A stretch of DNA of 64,000 nucleotides from assembly GCF_014646155.1 (NCBI RefSeq), contig NZ_BMMX01000027.1, positions 1-64,000 on the forward strand, in the 5' to 3' direction. Positions 45,014 to 54,399 of the stretch are shown here, piece after piece. This DNA is from Mangrovihabitans endophyticus. Lineage in GTDB: Bacteria > Actinomycetota > Actinomycetes > Mycobacteriales > Micromonosporaceae. Below the pieces are notes generated by a model. It searched no databases. It was not told where the DNA came from and saw only the letters and a list, made by a program, of their open reading frames with translations. Each line of letters begins with the position of its first letter. Positions within the stretch are counted from its first letter, which is position 1. The translations under genes and the position numbers were made by a program.

Positions 45014-45625
45014 TTACAGGTTGGCCGCGTCGATGGCGGACTGCAGCGACTCCCGGTATCCGTCGGACGTCACGGTGGCGCCCGAGACCGTGTCGATGTC
45101 GGCGCTCTGCGCGTCGAGAGCCGCCTGCCGCAGCATCGGTAGCGCGTACGCGTTGATCTCCTGGTCGCGGTGGTTGCCGTTGGGATAGACCGGCACCGCG
45201 ACGTCGGTGATCCGGCCGCCGGACACGGTGATCGTCACCTGCACGGGGCCCCACCGGGTCTGCACCGAGTCGCCCTGATAGGTGCCGCTGCCGTCGGACG
45301 AGCCGGCCGTCCCCGAGCCGGACGACCCGGAGTTCCCGTCCGTCCCGGAACTGCCGTCCGTCCCGGAACTGCCGGACGACCCGGAGGTGCCGGACGACCC
45401 AGCGCTGCCGGAATCGCCGCCGCCGGTCGTGCCGCCGTCGCCGTTGGACGAGGTGGAGCCGGAACCGGTGGAGCTGGAACCGGTGGAGCCGGAACCGGCG
45501 TCCGACGGTCCGGCCGCCACCGCCACGGTGCCCGATCCGCCCGCACCCATGGTGCTGGTGCGATAGCTGAAGGCCAGCACCACCACGGCGATGGTGGACA
45601 GCAGCCACAGAGTGATTCGTCGCAT
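45014..45625 (-). CDS. membrane-anchored FMN-binding domain protein
   Basis: The 203-aa protein has an N-terminal membrane anchor (ITLWLLSTIAVVVLAFSY). A Gly/Ser/Asp/Thr low-complexity linker of about 80 residues leads to a C-terminal FMN-binding domain, with the flavinylation motif SGATVTSDGY. In this family FMN is bound to the Thr by ApbE. The flavin domain lies outside the membrane. It follows the flavocytochrome gene by 29 bases, suggesting that it accepts electrons from it. ATG 45625 has GGAGAA ahead of it. Confidence 0.88.
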   Translation of the reverse strand: MRRITLWLLSTIAVVVLAFSYRTSTMGAGGSGTVAVAAGPSDAGSGSTGSSSTGSGSTSSNGDGGTTGGGDSGSAGSSGTSGSSGSSGTDGSSGTDGNSGSSGSGTAGSSDGSGTYQGDSVQTRWGPVQVTITVSGGRITDVAVPVYPNGNHRDQEINAYALPMLRQAALDAQSADIDTVSGATVTSDGYRESLQSAIDAANL

Positions 45626-45654
45626 TGTGTTGTTCTCCGCTACCAGTGATCGGT

Positions 45655-47100
45655 TTACCAGGCGAATCGTTCGGTGTGCACGTGCGCGGCCGGCACCCCG
45701 GCGGTGCGGGCGGCGGCCCGTGCCGCCTCGGTCCACTCCGTGGGGCCACAGATGTACAGGTCGTGCGCGGCGATGTCCGGCGCCACCTGGCGCAGCGCGC
45801 CGTCGTCGGTGTTGTCCGCGTACTGCGCGGGCAGCCAGGACGGCCGGTCACCGGCGCGCGGGCCGAGCAGGTAAACCAGCCGCACCCCGCGATGCGCCGC
45901 CAGCCAGTCCAGCTCGGTGCGGAAGGCCAGGTCCGCCTCGGTGCGGGCGCGGTAGACCAGGGTGGCCGCGCCGGGCGGATACCGCAGGTCCCAGAGCAGG
46001 GCCAGCAGCGGCGTGATCCCGATGCCGCAGGCGAGCATGGTGACCCGGCCGCCGCGGTACGTCTCACCGGTGAGCCGGCCGTACGGGCCCTCCACGAGCA
46101 CCCGGGCGCCGGGGCGCAACGCGGCCACCCGGGAGCTGTCGTCGCCGAGATCCTTGACCGTGATCCGCAGCAGGTCGCCGCGCGGCGGCCCGGACAGCGA
46201 GTACGGGTGAGCCCGCGACCAGCCGGGACCGTCCAGGAAGCGCCACAGGAAGAACTGCCCGGCCCGCACCGGCAACCGGTCCAGCCCTCGCCCGCGCAGG
46301 TAGAGCGAGGTCAGGCCGGGACCCTCGGGCACCACGTGGCTGACGGTCAGGCGGTGTCGTCCGCTGCGCCACAACGGCAGCACCACGCGGAAGCCGAGCA
46401 CCGCGGCGGCGGCCAGCGCCCACAGACCCCACCAGTAGAACCGGGCCGCGGGGGAGGAGACGAAATCCGCTCCGGTCCACAACTGGTGCGGCAGGGCCAG
46501 GCCGGCGCCCAGGTACGCGTACAGGTGCAGCAGGTGCCACGACTCGTACCGCAACCGCCGCCGGGCCGCACGCACCGACGTGACCACGACCATCACCAGC
46601 GCGGCGAAGCCGAGCGTGGCCAGCAGCATGCCCGGGTACGACACGATCAGGTCCCACAACTGGGCCAGCACGGTGGCGTGCACCACTGCGGCGTACCCGA
46701 GGGTGATCAGCACGACGTGGGCGAGCATCAGGTGGAACGAGGTGAACCCGGTCCAGCGATGCCAGCGGGCCAGCCGGTCCTGGCCGTACGCGCGTTCCAC
46801 CAGCGGAATCCGGGCCAGCATGAACACCTGCAGAAGCATCAGGTCCGACGCCCACAGCCCGGCGAGCCGGCCCAGCGCCTCGACCGCGCTCCAGCCGCCC
46901 CCGCCGAGGTGCGCAATGCCGCCGCCCCGCACCCACAGCGCGGTCACCACGATCAGGCTGAGGCCGGCCAGAAAGCCCGCGGCGTCGGCCCACCAGCGGG
47001 GCGTGGGCGCCGGCGTGCGGGCCGGCCGGGCGGTGACCGGAGGCGCGGCGGCCGGTCCGGCGACTGTCGTCGTCATGTCATCACTGTCGGCCACCGACAT
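45655..47100 (-). CDS. ferric-reductase-like transmembrane flavocytochrome
   Basis: The 481-aa protein has six membrane helices with heme-type His pairs (RWHRWTGFTSFHLMLAH and SWHLLHLYAYLGAGLALPH). A C-terminal ferredoxin-NADP reductase domain shows the FAD motif HPYSLSG, and ACGIGITPLLALLW and YICGPTEW for NAD(P)H. It would move electrons from cytosolic NAD(P)H across the membrane to iron or to the FMN protein encoded next. ATG 47100 follows CAGGA; ATG 47076 is an alternative. It is divergent from phosphoketolase. Confidence 0.9.
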   Translation of the reverse strand: MSVADSDDMTTTVAGPAAAPPVTARPARTPAPTPRWWADAAGFLAGLSLIVVTALWVRGGGIAHLGGGGWSAVEALGRLAGLWASDLMLLQVFMLARIPLVERAYGQDRLARWHRWTGFTSFHLMLAHVVLITLGYAAVVHATVLAQLWDLIVSYPGMLLATLGFAALVMVVVTSVRAARRRLRYESWHLLHLYAYLGAGLALPHQLWTGADFVSSPAARFYWWGLWALAAAAVLGFRVVLPLWRSGRHRLTVSHVVPEGPGLTSLYLRGRGLDRLPVRAGQFFLWRFLDGPGWSRAHPYSLSGPPRGDLLRITVKDLGDDSSRVAALRPGARVLVEGPYGRLTGETYRGGRVTMLACGIGITPLLALLWDLRYPPGAATLVYRARTEADLAFRTELDWLAAHRGVRLVYLLGPRAGDRPSWLPAQYADNTDDGALRQVAPDIAAHDLYICGPTEWTEAARAAARTAGVPAAHVHTERFAW

Positions 47101-47155
47101 TTGTCCTGCATACGCGCAAGCTGTGTGTTTGCTGTACGCGCCGGCCGGGTGATCC

Positions 47156-47169
47156 GGGCCCTTCGGCCC
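47156..47169. promoter_or_regulatory. DosR/DevR-like box between flavocytochrome and phosphoketolase genes
   Basis: GGGCCCTTCGGCCC differs by one base from GGGACCTTCGGCCC at 54400-54413 and resembles the DosR box GGGACTWWAGTCCC. It lies 68 bases before the GTG of phosphoketolase. A DevR-like regulator is encoded at 54449. Inference. Confidence 0.45.
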
Positions 47170-47236
47170 TGCGCGGGGGCGCCCCGGCCTCCTACCATTC
47201 TCCCGACCGTTGAGGCAGCAGGGGAGAGGGGCCACG

Positions 47237-49684
47237 GTGACCGCAGTCTCGGATGACCGGACCATCGCGGAGGACGACGATCTGGTGCGCGCGCTCGCCG
47301 CCCCGGACGACGCCGAGATCGCCGGGCTGCACGCCTGGTGGCGGGCGAACAACTACCTCACCATCGGCCAGATCTACCTGCAGGCCAACCCCTTGCTGCG
47401 GGAACCGCTCGCGCCCGAGCACATCAAGCCGCGGCTGCTCGGCCACTGGGGCACCAGCCCGGGCCTGTCCTTCATCTACGCGCACGTCTCGCGGCTCATC
47501 CGGCGCACCGGGCAGCGGGCGGTCTATCTCGCCGGCCCGGGGCACGGCGGCCCGGCGCTGGTCGCCGCCGGATACCTGGAGGGCACGTACAGCGAGATCT
47601 ATCCACCGGTGAGCCAGGACGAGCCGGGCATGCTGCGGCTGTTCCGCCAGTTCTCCGCGCCCGGCGGCATTCCCAGCCACGTCTCGGTCACCACGCCCGG
47701 CTCGATCCACGAGGGCGGCGAACTCGGGTACGTGCTGGTGCACGCCTTCGGCGCGGTGATGGACAACCCCGACCTGCTCGCCGTCACGGTGGTCGGCGAC
47801 GGCGAGGCGGAGACCGGCCCGCTGGAGGGCTCGTGGAAGGGCATCTCCTTCCTCAACCCCGCCCGTGACGGGGCGGTGCTGCCCGTCCTGCACCTCAACG
47901 GCGCGAAGATCGCCGGCCCGACGGTGCTGGCGCGCAAGGACCCGGAGGAGGTTCGCGCGCTGCTGCACGGGCACGGCTACCAGGTCATCGAGGTCGAGGG
48001 CGGCGACCTGCCGGGGATGCACCAGCGGTTCGCGGCGGCGCTGGCCCAGGCGTGGGGACGGATCCGCGCGATCCAGGCGGCGGCCCGCGGCGGCAGCGCG
48101 GGCGAGGACGGTTCGGTCGGCGGCGGCCGGCCACGCTGGCCGTTGATCGTGCTGCGTTCGCCGAAGGGCTGGACCGGTCCGGAGCGGGTGGACGGCGTGC
48201 AGGTGACCGGCACGTGGCGCGCGCACCAGGTGCCGCTGTCCGGGGTGCGGGACAATCCGGACCACTTGGCGCTGCTGGAAGAGTGGCTGCGTTCGTACCG
48301 TCCGGAGGAGCTGTTCGACTCCTCCGGCGCGCCGGTTCCGCTGATCCGCGACCAGGCTCCGGCCGGCGAGTTGCGGATGAGCGCCGCGCCGTCGGCCAAC
48401 GGTGGGGTGCTGACCCGTGACCTGGACCTGCCGGACTACCGCGACTACGCGGTGGAGGTGGCCGCCCCGGCCCGGTCACGCGCCGAGTCCACCCGCCGGC
48501 TCGGCGAGCTCCTGCGCGACGTCTACGCCCGTAACCCCGACACGTTCCGGCTGTTCTGCCCGGACGAGACCAACAGCAACCGGCTCGGCGCGGTGTTCGA
48601 GACCTCGGACCGCGCGTTCATGGAACGCGTCACGGACGGCGACGTGGCGATCGGACCGGACGGACGGGTCATGGAGGTGCTGTCCGAACACAACTGCCAC
48701 GGCTGGCTGGAGGGGTACACGCTCACCGGGCGGCACGGCATGTTCGCCACGTACGAGGCGTTCGCCATGGTCAGCGCGTCGCAGACGGTGCAGCACGGCA
48801 AGTGGCTGCAGGAGGCCAAGAACCTGGACTGGCGGGCCAAGGTGCCGAGCTTGAACATCCTGCTGACCTCGACCGCGTGGCGCAACGACCACAACGGATT
48901 CTCGCACCAGGGCCCGGGACTCATCCAGGTGGTGCTGACCCAGCGGGGCGACGTGGCCCGGGTCTACCTTCCCCCGGACGCCAACACCCTGCTGTCGGTG
49001 GCCGACCACTGCCTGCGCTCCCGGTCGTACGTCAATCTGATCGTCATCGACAAGCAGCCGCAGCTCCAGTGGCTGACCATGGACGAGGCGGTCGAGCACT
49101 GCGCCCGCGGGGCCGGCATCTGGGAGTGGGCGGGCACCGACGACGGCAGCAGCGACCCGGACATCGTGCTGGCCTGCGCCGGCGACGTGGTGACGATGGA
49201 GACCGTGGCGGCAGCCCAGATCCTCCGGGAGCGGCTGTCCGGCCTGCGCGTGCGCGTGGTCAACGTGGTCGACCTGATGACGCTGATCCGGCCGAAGGAC
49301 CACCCGCACGGCATGAGCGGGACCCTGTTCACCGAGCTGTTCACCGACACGGTGGACGTGGTGTTCGCCTTCCACGGCTACCCCGGGGCGATCCATCAAC
49401 TGGTGCACGGCCGCCCGGACGCGGACCGGTTCCGGGTGCGCGGCTTCATCGAGCAGGGCACCACCACGACCCCGTTTGACATGACGGTGCGCAACCGGGC
49501 CTCCCGCTACCACCTGGTGATGGACACGATCAACAACGCCCGGCGGCTGCCGCGCGGCGCCACCGACCTGTACGCGTGGTGTGAGGCGCAGCTCGCCCGG
49601 CACGAGACCTATGTGGTGGAGCACCTGGAGGACATGCCGGAGGTGCGGGACTGGTCGCTGGGCGACTGGGCCGGACGCGGCTGA
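47237..49684 (+). CDS. xfp: xylulose-5-phosphate/fructose-6-phosphate phosphoketolase
   Basis: The 815-aa thiamine-diphosphate enzyme splits xylulose 5-phosphate with phosphate into acetyl phosphate and glyceraldehyde 3-phosphate. Family features: GQIYLQANPLL, RLLGHWGTSPGLSFIYAH, LAGPGHGGPALVAAGYLEG, VVGDGEAETGPLEGSWK, ILLTSTAWRNDHNGFSHQGPGLI and FIEQGTTTTPFDM. Length (about 800) fits. GTG 47237 follows GGGAGAGGG. It would take up the xylulose 5-phosphate made by AraD and from xylan. Confidence 0.96.
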   Translation: MTAVSDDRTIAEDDDLVRALAAPDDAEIAGLHAWWRANNYLTIGQIYLQANPLLREPLAPEHIKPRLLGHWGTSPGLSFIYAHVSRLIRRTGQRAVYLAGPGHGGPALVAAGYLEGTYSEIYPPVSQDEPGMLRLFRQFSAPGGIPSHVSVTTPGSIHEGGELGYVLVHAFGAVMDNPDLLAVTVVGDGEAETGPLEGSWKGISFLNPARDGAVLPVLHLNGAKIAGPTVLARKDPEEVRALLHGHGYQVIEVEGGDLPGMHQRFAAALAQAWGRIRAIQAAARGGSAGEDGSVGGGRPRWPLIVLRSPKGWTGPERVDGVQVTGTWRAHQVPLSGVRDNPDHLALLEEWLRSYRPEELFDSSGAPVPLIRDQAPAGELRMSAAPSANGGVLTRDLDLPDYRDYAVEVAAPARSRAESTRRLGELLRDVYARNPDTFRLFCPDETNSNRLGAVFETSDRAFMERVTDGDVAIGPDGRVMEVLSEHNCHGWLEGYTLTGRHGMFATYEAFAMVSASQTVQHGKWLQEAKNLDWRAKVPSLNILLTSTAWRNDHNGFSHQGPGLIQVVLTQRGDVARVYLPPDANTLLSVADHCLRSRSYVNLIVIDKQPQLQWLTMDEAVEHCARGAGIWEWAGTDDGSSDPDIVLACAGDVVTMETVAAAQILRERLSGLRVRVVNVVDLMTLIRPKDHPHGMSGTLFTELFTDTVDVVFAFHGYPGAIHQLVHGRPDADRFRVRGFIEQGTTTTPFDMTVRNRASRYHLVMDTINNARRLPRGATDLYAWCEAQLARHETYVVEHLEDMPEVRDWSLGDWAGRG

Positions 49685-49697
49685 ATCGTTCTCGTCT

Positions 49698-49712
49698 CCG
49701 GGACGTTCCCGG
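49698..49712 (+). terminator. hairpin after phosphoketolase gene
   Basis: CCGGGA and TCCCGG pair around CGT, 13 bases after the stop. The stem is short, so the call is moderate. Confidence 0.4.
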
Positions 49713-49738
49713 GGCGGGGCGAGGGACGGGCACGAACC

Positions 49739-49767
49739 GTCACATGGCTGTCACAGGAACGTGTGAC
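49739..49767. promoter_or_regulatory. repeated GTCACA/TGTGAC elements
   Basis: GTCACA occurs at 49739-49744 and 49750-49755, and its complement TGTGAC at 49762-49767. The last two form an inverted repeat with a 6-base spacer. This could be a regulator site; none is identified. Confidence 0.35.
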
Positions 49768-49879
49768 GTCCGCCACCTCGGGCATAGATCCTTTTCTTTC
49801 AGATGTCGCGGCCGTCGATGGCGGTGCTTTCTCCCTCCCCGTGAGCAGGCGCCACCTCGGTCGCGACGTCGGCTCGTGG

Positions 49880-49910
49880 CAGGCGCGGGACCGATGCGGT
49901 CCCGCGCCTG
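49880..49910. terminator. perfect 13-bp stem-loop in a gene-free gap
   Basis: CAGGCGCGGGACC (49880-49892) pairs perfectly with GGTCCCGCGCCTG (49898-49910) around GATGC. It stands 195 bases after the phosphoketolase stop and 195 before the kinase gene. It may end a small RNA transcribed from about 49770. The rest of the 49685-50104 gap shows a TTGACA at 49957 and nothing else recognisable. Confidence 0.55.
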
Positions 49911-50104
49911 ATCCGCGCTTGTCCCCGGACCGGCGACCAGCGCGGATAACAGTTCCTTGACAACTGGGCCGGTCCACGGAAGAAGTCGTTTCCCCCCGGG
50001 GTGTTCGGGTACCGAAGCTGAACCAGGAGGGCCCGGCCGGTCCGTCTCGACCGGCCGCCAGACGCAGAGGGTGGGCCATTCGAACCAACCGAGGGGACGA
50101 CACG

Positions 50105-52159
50105 ATGCGGCGACTCGGCGGCCGTTACGAACTGGACAAGCCGGTGGGCAAGGGCGGCATGGCGGTCGTGTGGCGTGCGCACGACCGGGTGCTGCGCCGC
50201 ACGGTGGCGGTCAAGGTCCTGTCCCCGGAGCTCGCCTCCGACGGCGCTTCCAGCGAAGTGGTGCACCGCGAGGCGCTCTCCGCCGCCCAGTTGTGCCATC
50301 CGCACATCGCCGGCGTGCACGACTACGGCGAGGCGGAGCAGGACGGCCGCCAGGTCCCCTTCCTGGTGATGGAGTTCGTGGACGGCCCCACCCTGGCCAC
50401 TCGCATCGCCCGCGACGGAGCCCTGGGCTGGCGGGAAGCCGCGACGGTCTGCGCCGAGGTGGCGGACGCGCTGGCCGCGGCGCACGAGCACGGACTGGTG
50501 CACCGCGACGTCAAGCCGAGCAACGTGATGCTCCCGCAGTCCGGCGTCAAGGTCGTCGACTTCGGTGTGGCCGCCAGCACCGGCCAGGACGCCGCCGACG
50601 CCGCCGGCCGAGTCTGGGGCACCCCGGCGTACCTTCCACCCGAGCAGATCGGGCACGGCCCGGCGCTGCCCGAAGGCGACGTGTACGCGCTCGCCCTGCT
50701 CCTGCACGAATGCCTCACCGGCCGCCCGCCGTGGCCTGCCGGGGACGCCGTCGAGATGCTGGCGCAGCGCCGTCGGCAGCCGATGCCGCAGCTCCCGGAC
50801 CTGCCCGGCCTGCCCGCCGAGCTCGTCGAGCTGCACCGCCGGTGCCTCGCCGAGTCGCCCGGCGAGCGGCCGTCCGCCGGGGAGGTGGCCGGCATCCTGC
50901 GCGAGACGCTGGCCGTCCACACGGCCGCGGATGCGCCGGCGCTGCGCGCGGCGGCTGCTCCGGTGTCGCCCCCGGCCGCGGTGGGCGCGCCCACCTCGCC
51001 CGCTGGTGCGCCGGTCGCGGCCGTCGCGCCGGACCGCCGGCACCGCTGGCGGGCCCGGTCACGCCGGGTCGCGGTGGTCGCCTCGGTACCCGCCGTGGTG
51101 GTGCTCGGCATGCTCGCGGCGCAGGCCATCGGTCTCGGCTCGCCGGAGCAGGCCGCCGAGGCCGGCCAGCAGGACCCGGCCGACCAGGCCGGATGCGCGG
51201 CCCTCTACACCAGTGACCGCGACCCGGACGGCTCCTTCGCCGCCGAACTGGCCGTGACCAACACCGGCGCGGACCCGCTCGACAACTGGTCCGTCGACTT
51301 CGAGGTGCCGCAGGGGCACACCATCACCGAGGTCTCCGACGCCGGGTGGTCGCAGCACGAGCGCGGCGTGACGCTCAACGCGCGCGACGAGCTCGCCCCC
51401 GGTGCCACCCGCACCCTCTCCCTGCAGGGCACCTTCGACAAGGACGGCGACGGCGTGCCCGACGACTTCACGGTGGACGGCACCGCCTGTGCCCGCGCCG
51501 TCACGCGGGTGCAGGTGTCCGGCTCGCCGCTGCCGGTGGGTGGGAACGGTGGCGGCGCGTCAGACGATTCCTCCGGCACCGCGAACCAGGCGGACCGCCC
51601 GGCCCGCAAGACCGAGACCACCCGCCGCGGGTCCCCGGCGAAGACGACGAAGCCGGCCGATCCGAAGCCCAGCGCCACCCCGTCGGAGGACTCCTCCCCG
51701 TCCGCGACGCCGAGCGGCGGCTCCGGCACCCCCTCGCCGAGTGAGTCCACCACACCGCCGGGTGACGCGGGTTCCGGGGATTCCGGCTCGGGAGGCTCGG
51801 GCTCGGGTGACTCCGGTTCCGGTGGCGCGGGTTCGGGCGGCGGCTCCGGCTCGGGCGATTCCGGTACGGGTGACGCCGGCTCCGGTGACACCGGTACGGG
51901 TGACGCCGGTTCCGGTGACACCGGTACGGAAGGCTCAGGTGGCGGTTCCGGTTCCGGCGGCACGGACGCCGGCGGTTCCGGTTCTGGCGGTTCCGGTTCT
52001 GGCGGTTCGGGCACCGGCGACTCCGGCGACACGGGCACCGACACCGAGGCGTCCGGGCCGACCCAGCCGCAGCCGGACGCGCCCTCAGCGGACGCTTCCG
52101 AGCCCGCGACGACCACCGCGGCGCCGCAGCCCACGACCTCCTCCAGCAGCTCGGTCTGA
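50105..52159 (+). CDS. Ser/Thr protein kinase with CBM2-like extracellular domain
   Basis: The 684-aa protein has a PknB-like kinase domain (residues 1-270) with Lys37 (AVKVL), HRDVKPSN (Asp135), DFG (Asp152) and GTPAYLPPEQ. A Pro/Ala juxtamembrane stretch leads to one membrane helix (about 321-343). The outer part (364-462) is CBM2-like: terminal cysteines, AELAVTNTGADPLDNWSVDFEVPQGHTI, GWSQ and LAPGATRTLSLQGTF. The first binding Trp of CBM2 is missing (DPDGSF for QWxGGF). A 200-residue tail of Gly/Ser/Asp/Thr repeats follows. It may sense wall or plant polysaccharide. Confidence 0.88.
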   Translation: MRRLGGRYELDKPVGKGGMAVVWRAHDRVLRRTVAVKVLSPELASDGASSEVVHREALSAAQLCHPHIAGVHDYGEAEQDGRQVPFLVMEFVDGPTLATRIARDGALGWREAATVCAEVADALAAAHEHGLVHRDVKPSNVMLPQSGVKVVDFGVAASTGQDAADAAGRVWGTPAYLPPEQIGHGPALPEGDVYALALLLHECLTGRPPWPAGDAVEMLAQRRRQPMPQLPDLPGLPAELVELHRRCLAESPGERPSAGEVAGILRETLAVHTAADAPALRAAAAPVSPPAAVGAPTSPAGAPVAAVAPDRRHRWRARSRRVAVVASVPAVVVLGMLAAQAIGLGSPEQAAEAGQQDPADQAGCAALYTSDRDPDGSFAAELAVTNTGADPLDNWSVDFEVPQGHTITEVSDAGWSQHERGVTLNARDELAPGATRTLSLQGTFDKDGDGVPDDFTVDGTACARAVTRVQVSGSPLPVGGNGGGASDDSSGTANQADRPARKTETTRRGSPAKTTKPADPKPSATPSEDSSPSATPSGGSGTPSPSESTTPPGDAGSGDSGSGGSGSGDSGSGGAGSGGGSGSGDSGTGDAGSGDTGTGDAGSGDTGTEGSGGGSGSGGTDAGGSGSGGSGSGGSGTGDSGDTGTDTEASGPTQPQPDAPSADASEPATTTAAPQPTTSSSSSV

Positions 52160-52339
52160 CATCCCGGGCGCGCGGCAGCGCGGTCCGGTTCGGCCCGGCG
52201 CACGGTAGCGCGGTTCCGGCTGAACCGGGTAGGCCCCCGGCGTACCGGGGATGGTGACTCGGCTGCGAAAATGGCGGCGTCGGGAACTTTTCGTAGCCGC
52301 GCAGCGACTGCCTGGCGTTCTGATCGAGGAGGCTGGGCT

Positions 52340-54391
52340 TTGCGTGTCCGGATGCGTGCCCTGCCGGTGGCCGTCGCGGGGGCCGCGTTCGCGGTGATGC
52401 TCGCCGCCCTGGTGTTCGGCGGCGCCGTCGACGACGCCGAGCTGCCCGGCATCCCCAGCCCGGGCGCCGTCACCGAGTGGACGCTGCCCGTGCTCACCCT
52501 CGTCGCCACCCTGCTCGGAGTGCTCACCGTCGGCGCTGCGATCACCGCCGCGTTTCTGCTGCCCGGCGACGGGCGCAGCGTATCCGCGTACGGCTGGCTG
52601 CTGCTGCGCCGTACCACCTGGCTCGCGCTGAGCTGGGCCGTCGTGGCGCTCGCGCTGATCGTTGTCACCGTGTCCGACGTGCTGGCCGTGCCGCCGTCGG
52701 GGCTGAGCACGACCGCGCTGGCCGGGTTCGCGTTCTCCATCGCGCAGGGTCAGGCCCTTCTCCTGCAGGCCGGGCTGGCCGTGCTGATCGCCGTGCTGAG
52801 CCGGGCCGGCACCGGCCGGGGCCTGGCCGCGACCGTCGCCGGGCTGTCCGTGGTGGCGCTCCTTCCACCCGCCTTCACCGGGCACTCGGCGGGCGCCGGC
52901 AACCACCAGATCGCGGTCACCAGCCTGGCCATTCATGTGCTCTCCGCGTCGCTGTGGGTGGGCGGCCTGGCCGGACTGGTCGCGGTGCGCCGGCATCAGC
53001 GCCTCGCCGACGCCGCCGCACGGTACAGCCGCCTCGCCCTCGCCTGCTTCGTCGCGACCGCGGCCAGCGGCGCGGCCAACGCCGCGGTCCGGCTGGGTGC
53101 CTGGGCGCCGTTGCTGACGTCCCGGTACGGGCTGCTGGTGCTGGGCAAGGTGCTGGCGCTGCTGGCCGCCGGGGTGATCGGCGCGCTGCACCGGCGGCGC
53201 ACCCTGCCCGCGCTGCGCTCCGGCGCACCGCGCGCCTTCCTGCGCCTGGCCGCCGGGGAACTGGTCCTGCTCGGGTCGGCCGTGGGGCTGGCCGCCGCCC
53301 TGTCCCGCAGCCCCACGCCGGTGCCGCAGAACCCGGTGGCCCCGGACCCGCTGGTGGAGCTGCTCGGATTCGACATGCCCGGCCCGCCCACCGCGTTGCG
53401 GATGATCGGCGACCCGCTGCCGGACTTGTTCTTCCTGGCCGTGGTGGCCGTCGGCGTCCTCGCGTACCTGGCCGGCGTGCGCCGGATGCGCCTGGCCGGC
53501 CACCCCTGGCCGGTGAGCCGCACGGTGTCCTGGCTCGCCGGCATGCTGTTGCTGGCCGCGATCACCGATCTCGGCGTGGCCAAGTATGCGTACGTGCTGT
53601 TCAGCGTCCACATGGTGCAGCACATGGTGCTGTCCATGGCGGTGCCCATCCTGCTGGTCGGCGGCGCGCCGGTGACGCTGGCGTTGCGGACCCTGCGGCG
53701 TCCGGCCGACCGGCAGACCCGTGGCGTACGGGAATGGCTGCTGATCGCGTTGCACAGCCGGGTCATGCGGTTCCTCAGCCATCCCGCGGTGGCGCTGGGC
53801 ATCTATGTGGCAAGCCTGTTCGGTCTCTACATGGGCGGTCTGCTGGGCACGCTGATGCGTTACCACCTCGGGCACCTGGCCATGCTGACGCACTTCGTGC
53901 TCGCCGGATATCTGCTGTTCTGGGTGCTGATCGGCGTCGACCCGGGGCGGCGGCGCATCCAGCCCGCGATGCTCACCCTGGTGCACTTCCTGGCGATGGT
54001 GGCGCACGCGTTCTTCGGGTTCGTGCTGCTGCAGTCCACCACCGTGATCGCGGCCGACTGGTACACCGCCGTGCACCCGTCCTGGGCCTCGTCCCTGCTC
54101 GCCGACCAGCGGCTGGGCGCCGGCCTGGCCTGGGGGTTCGGCGAGTTGCCCGCGGCCGCGATCATGCTGCTTCTGGTACGCCAGTGGATCCGCGCCGACG
54201 AACGGGAGCAGGCCCGGCTGGACCGGGCGGCGGACCGGGCGGTGGCCCGCGGCGAGGAGGACGACCTGGCCCGCTACAACGCCTTCCTGGCCGCCGCGGC
54301 GGAGCAGGACCGGCGCGCCGCGGCCGCCGGGCCGGGGGCCACCGGCGTGGCGGTGCCGGAGCGGCGAGCCGCGTCCGACCGTACGGGCTGA
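52340..54391 (+). CDS. CopD/CtaG fusion membrane protein (copper transport and cytochrome oxidase assembly)
   Basis: The 683-aa polytopic protein has an N-terminal half of the CopD family (FTGHSAGAGNHQIAVTSLAIHVLSASLWVGGLAGLVAV, with conserved His) and a C-terminal half of the CtaG (caa3_CtaG) family (VLFSVHMVQHMVLSMAVPILLVGGAPVTLALR, LGHLAMLTHFVLAGYLLFWVLIGVDP, FHAFFG-like AHAFFGFVLL). The combined protein is common in actinomycetes and is linked to copper supply for cytochrome oxidase. TTG 52340 is chosen because GAGGAGG lies 7 bases before it; ATG 52352 is the alternative. A charged Arg/Ala tail ends it. Confidence 0.85.
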   Translation: MRVRMRALPVAVAGAAFAVMLAALVFGGAVDDAELPGIPSPGAVTEWTLPVLTLVATLLGVLTVGAAITAAFLLPGDGRSVSAYGWLLLRRTTWLALSWAVVALALIVVTVSDVLAVPPSGLSTTALAGFAFSIAQGQALLLQAGLAVLIAVLSRAGTGRGLAATVAGLSVVALLPPAFTGHSAGAGNHQIAVTSLAIHVLSASLWVGGLAGLVAVRRHQRLADAAARYSRLALACFVATAASGAANAAVRLGAWAPLLTSRYGLLVLGKVLALLAAGVIGALHRRRTLPALRSGAPRAFLRLAAGELVLLGSAVGLAAALSRSPTPVPQNPVAPDPLVELLGFDMPGPPTALRMIGDPLPDLFFLAVVAVGVLAYLAGVRRMRLAGHPWPVSRTVSWLAGMLLLAAITDLGVAKYAYVLFSVHMVQHMVLSMAVPILLVGGAPVTLALRTLRRPADRQTRGVREWLLIALHSRVMRFLSHPAVALGIYVASLFGLYMGGLLGTLMRYHLGHLAMLTHFVLAGYLLFWVLIGVDPGRRRIQPAMLTLVHFLAMVAHAFFGFVLLQSTTVIAADWYTAVHPSWASSLLADQRLGAGLAWGFGELPAAAIMLLLVRQWIRADEREQARLDRAADRAVARGEEDDLARYNAFLAAAAEQDRRAAAAGPGATGVAVPERRAASDRTG

Positions 54392-54399
54392 GTGGGCGT

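Noticed and set aside
49763..49960. 65-codon small ORF after phosphoketolase
   Set aside because: No ribosome site, and it runs through the perfect stem-loop at 49880-49910.
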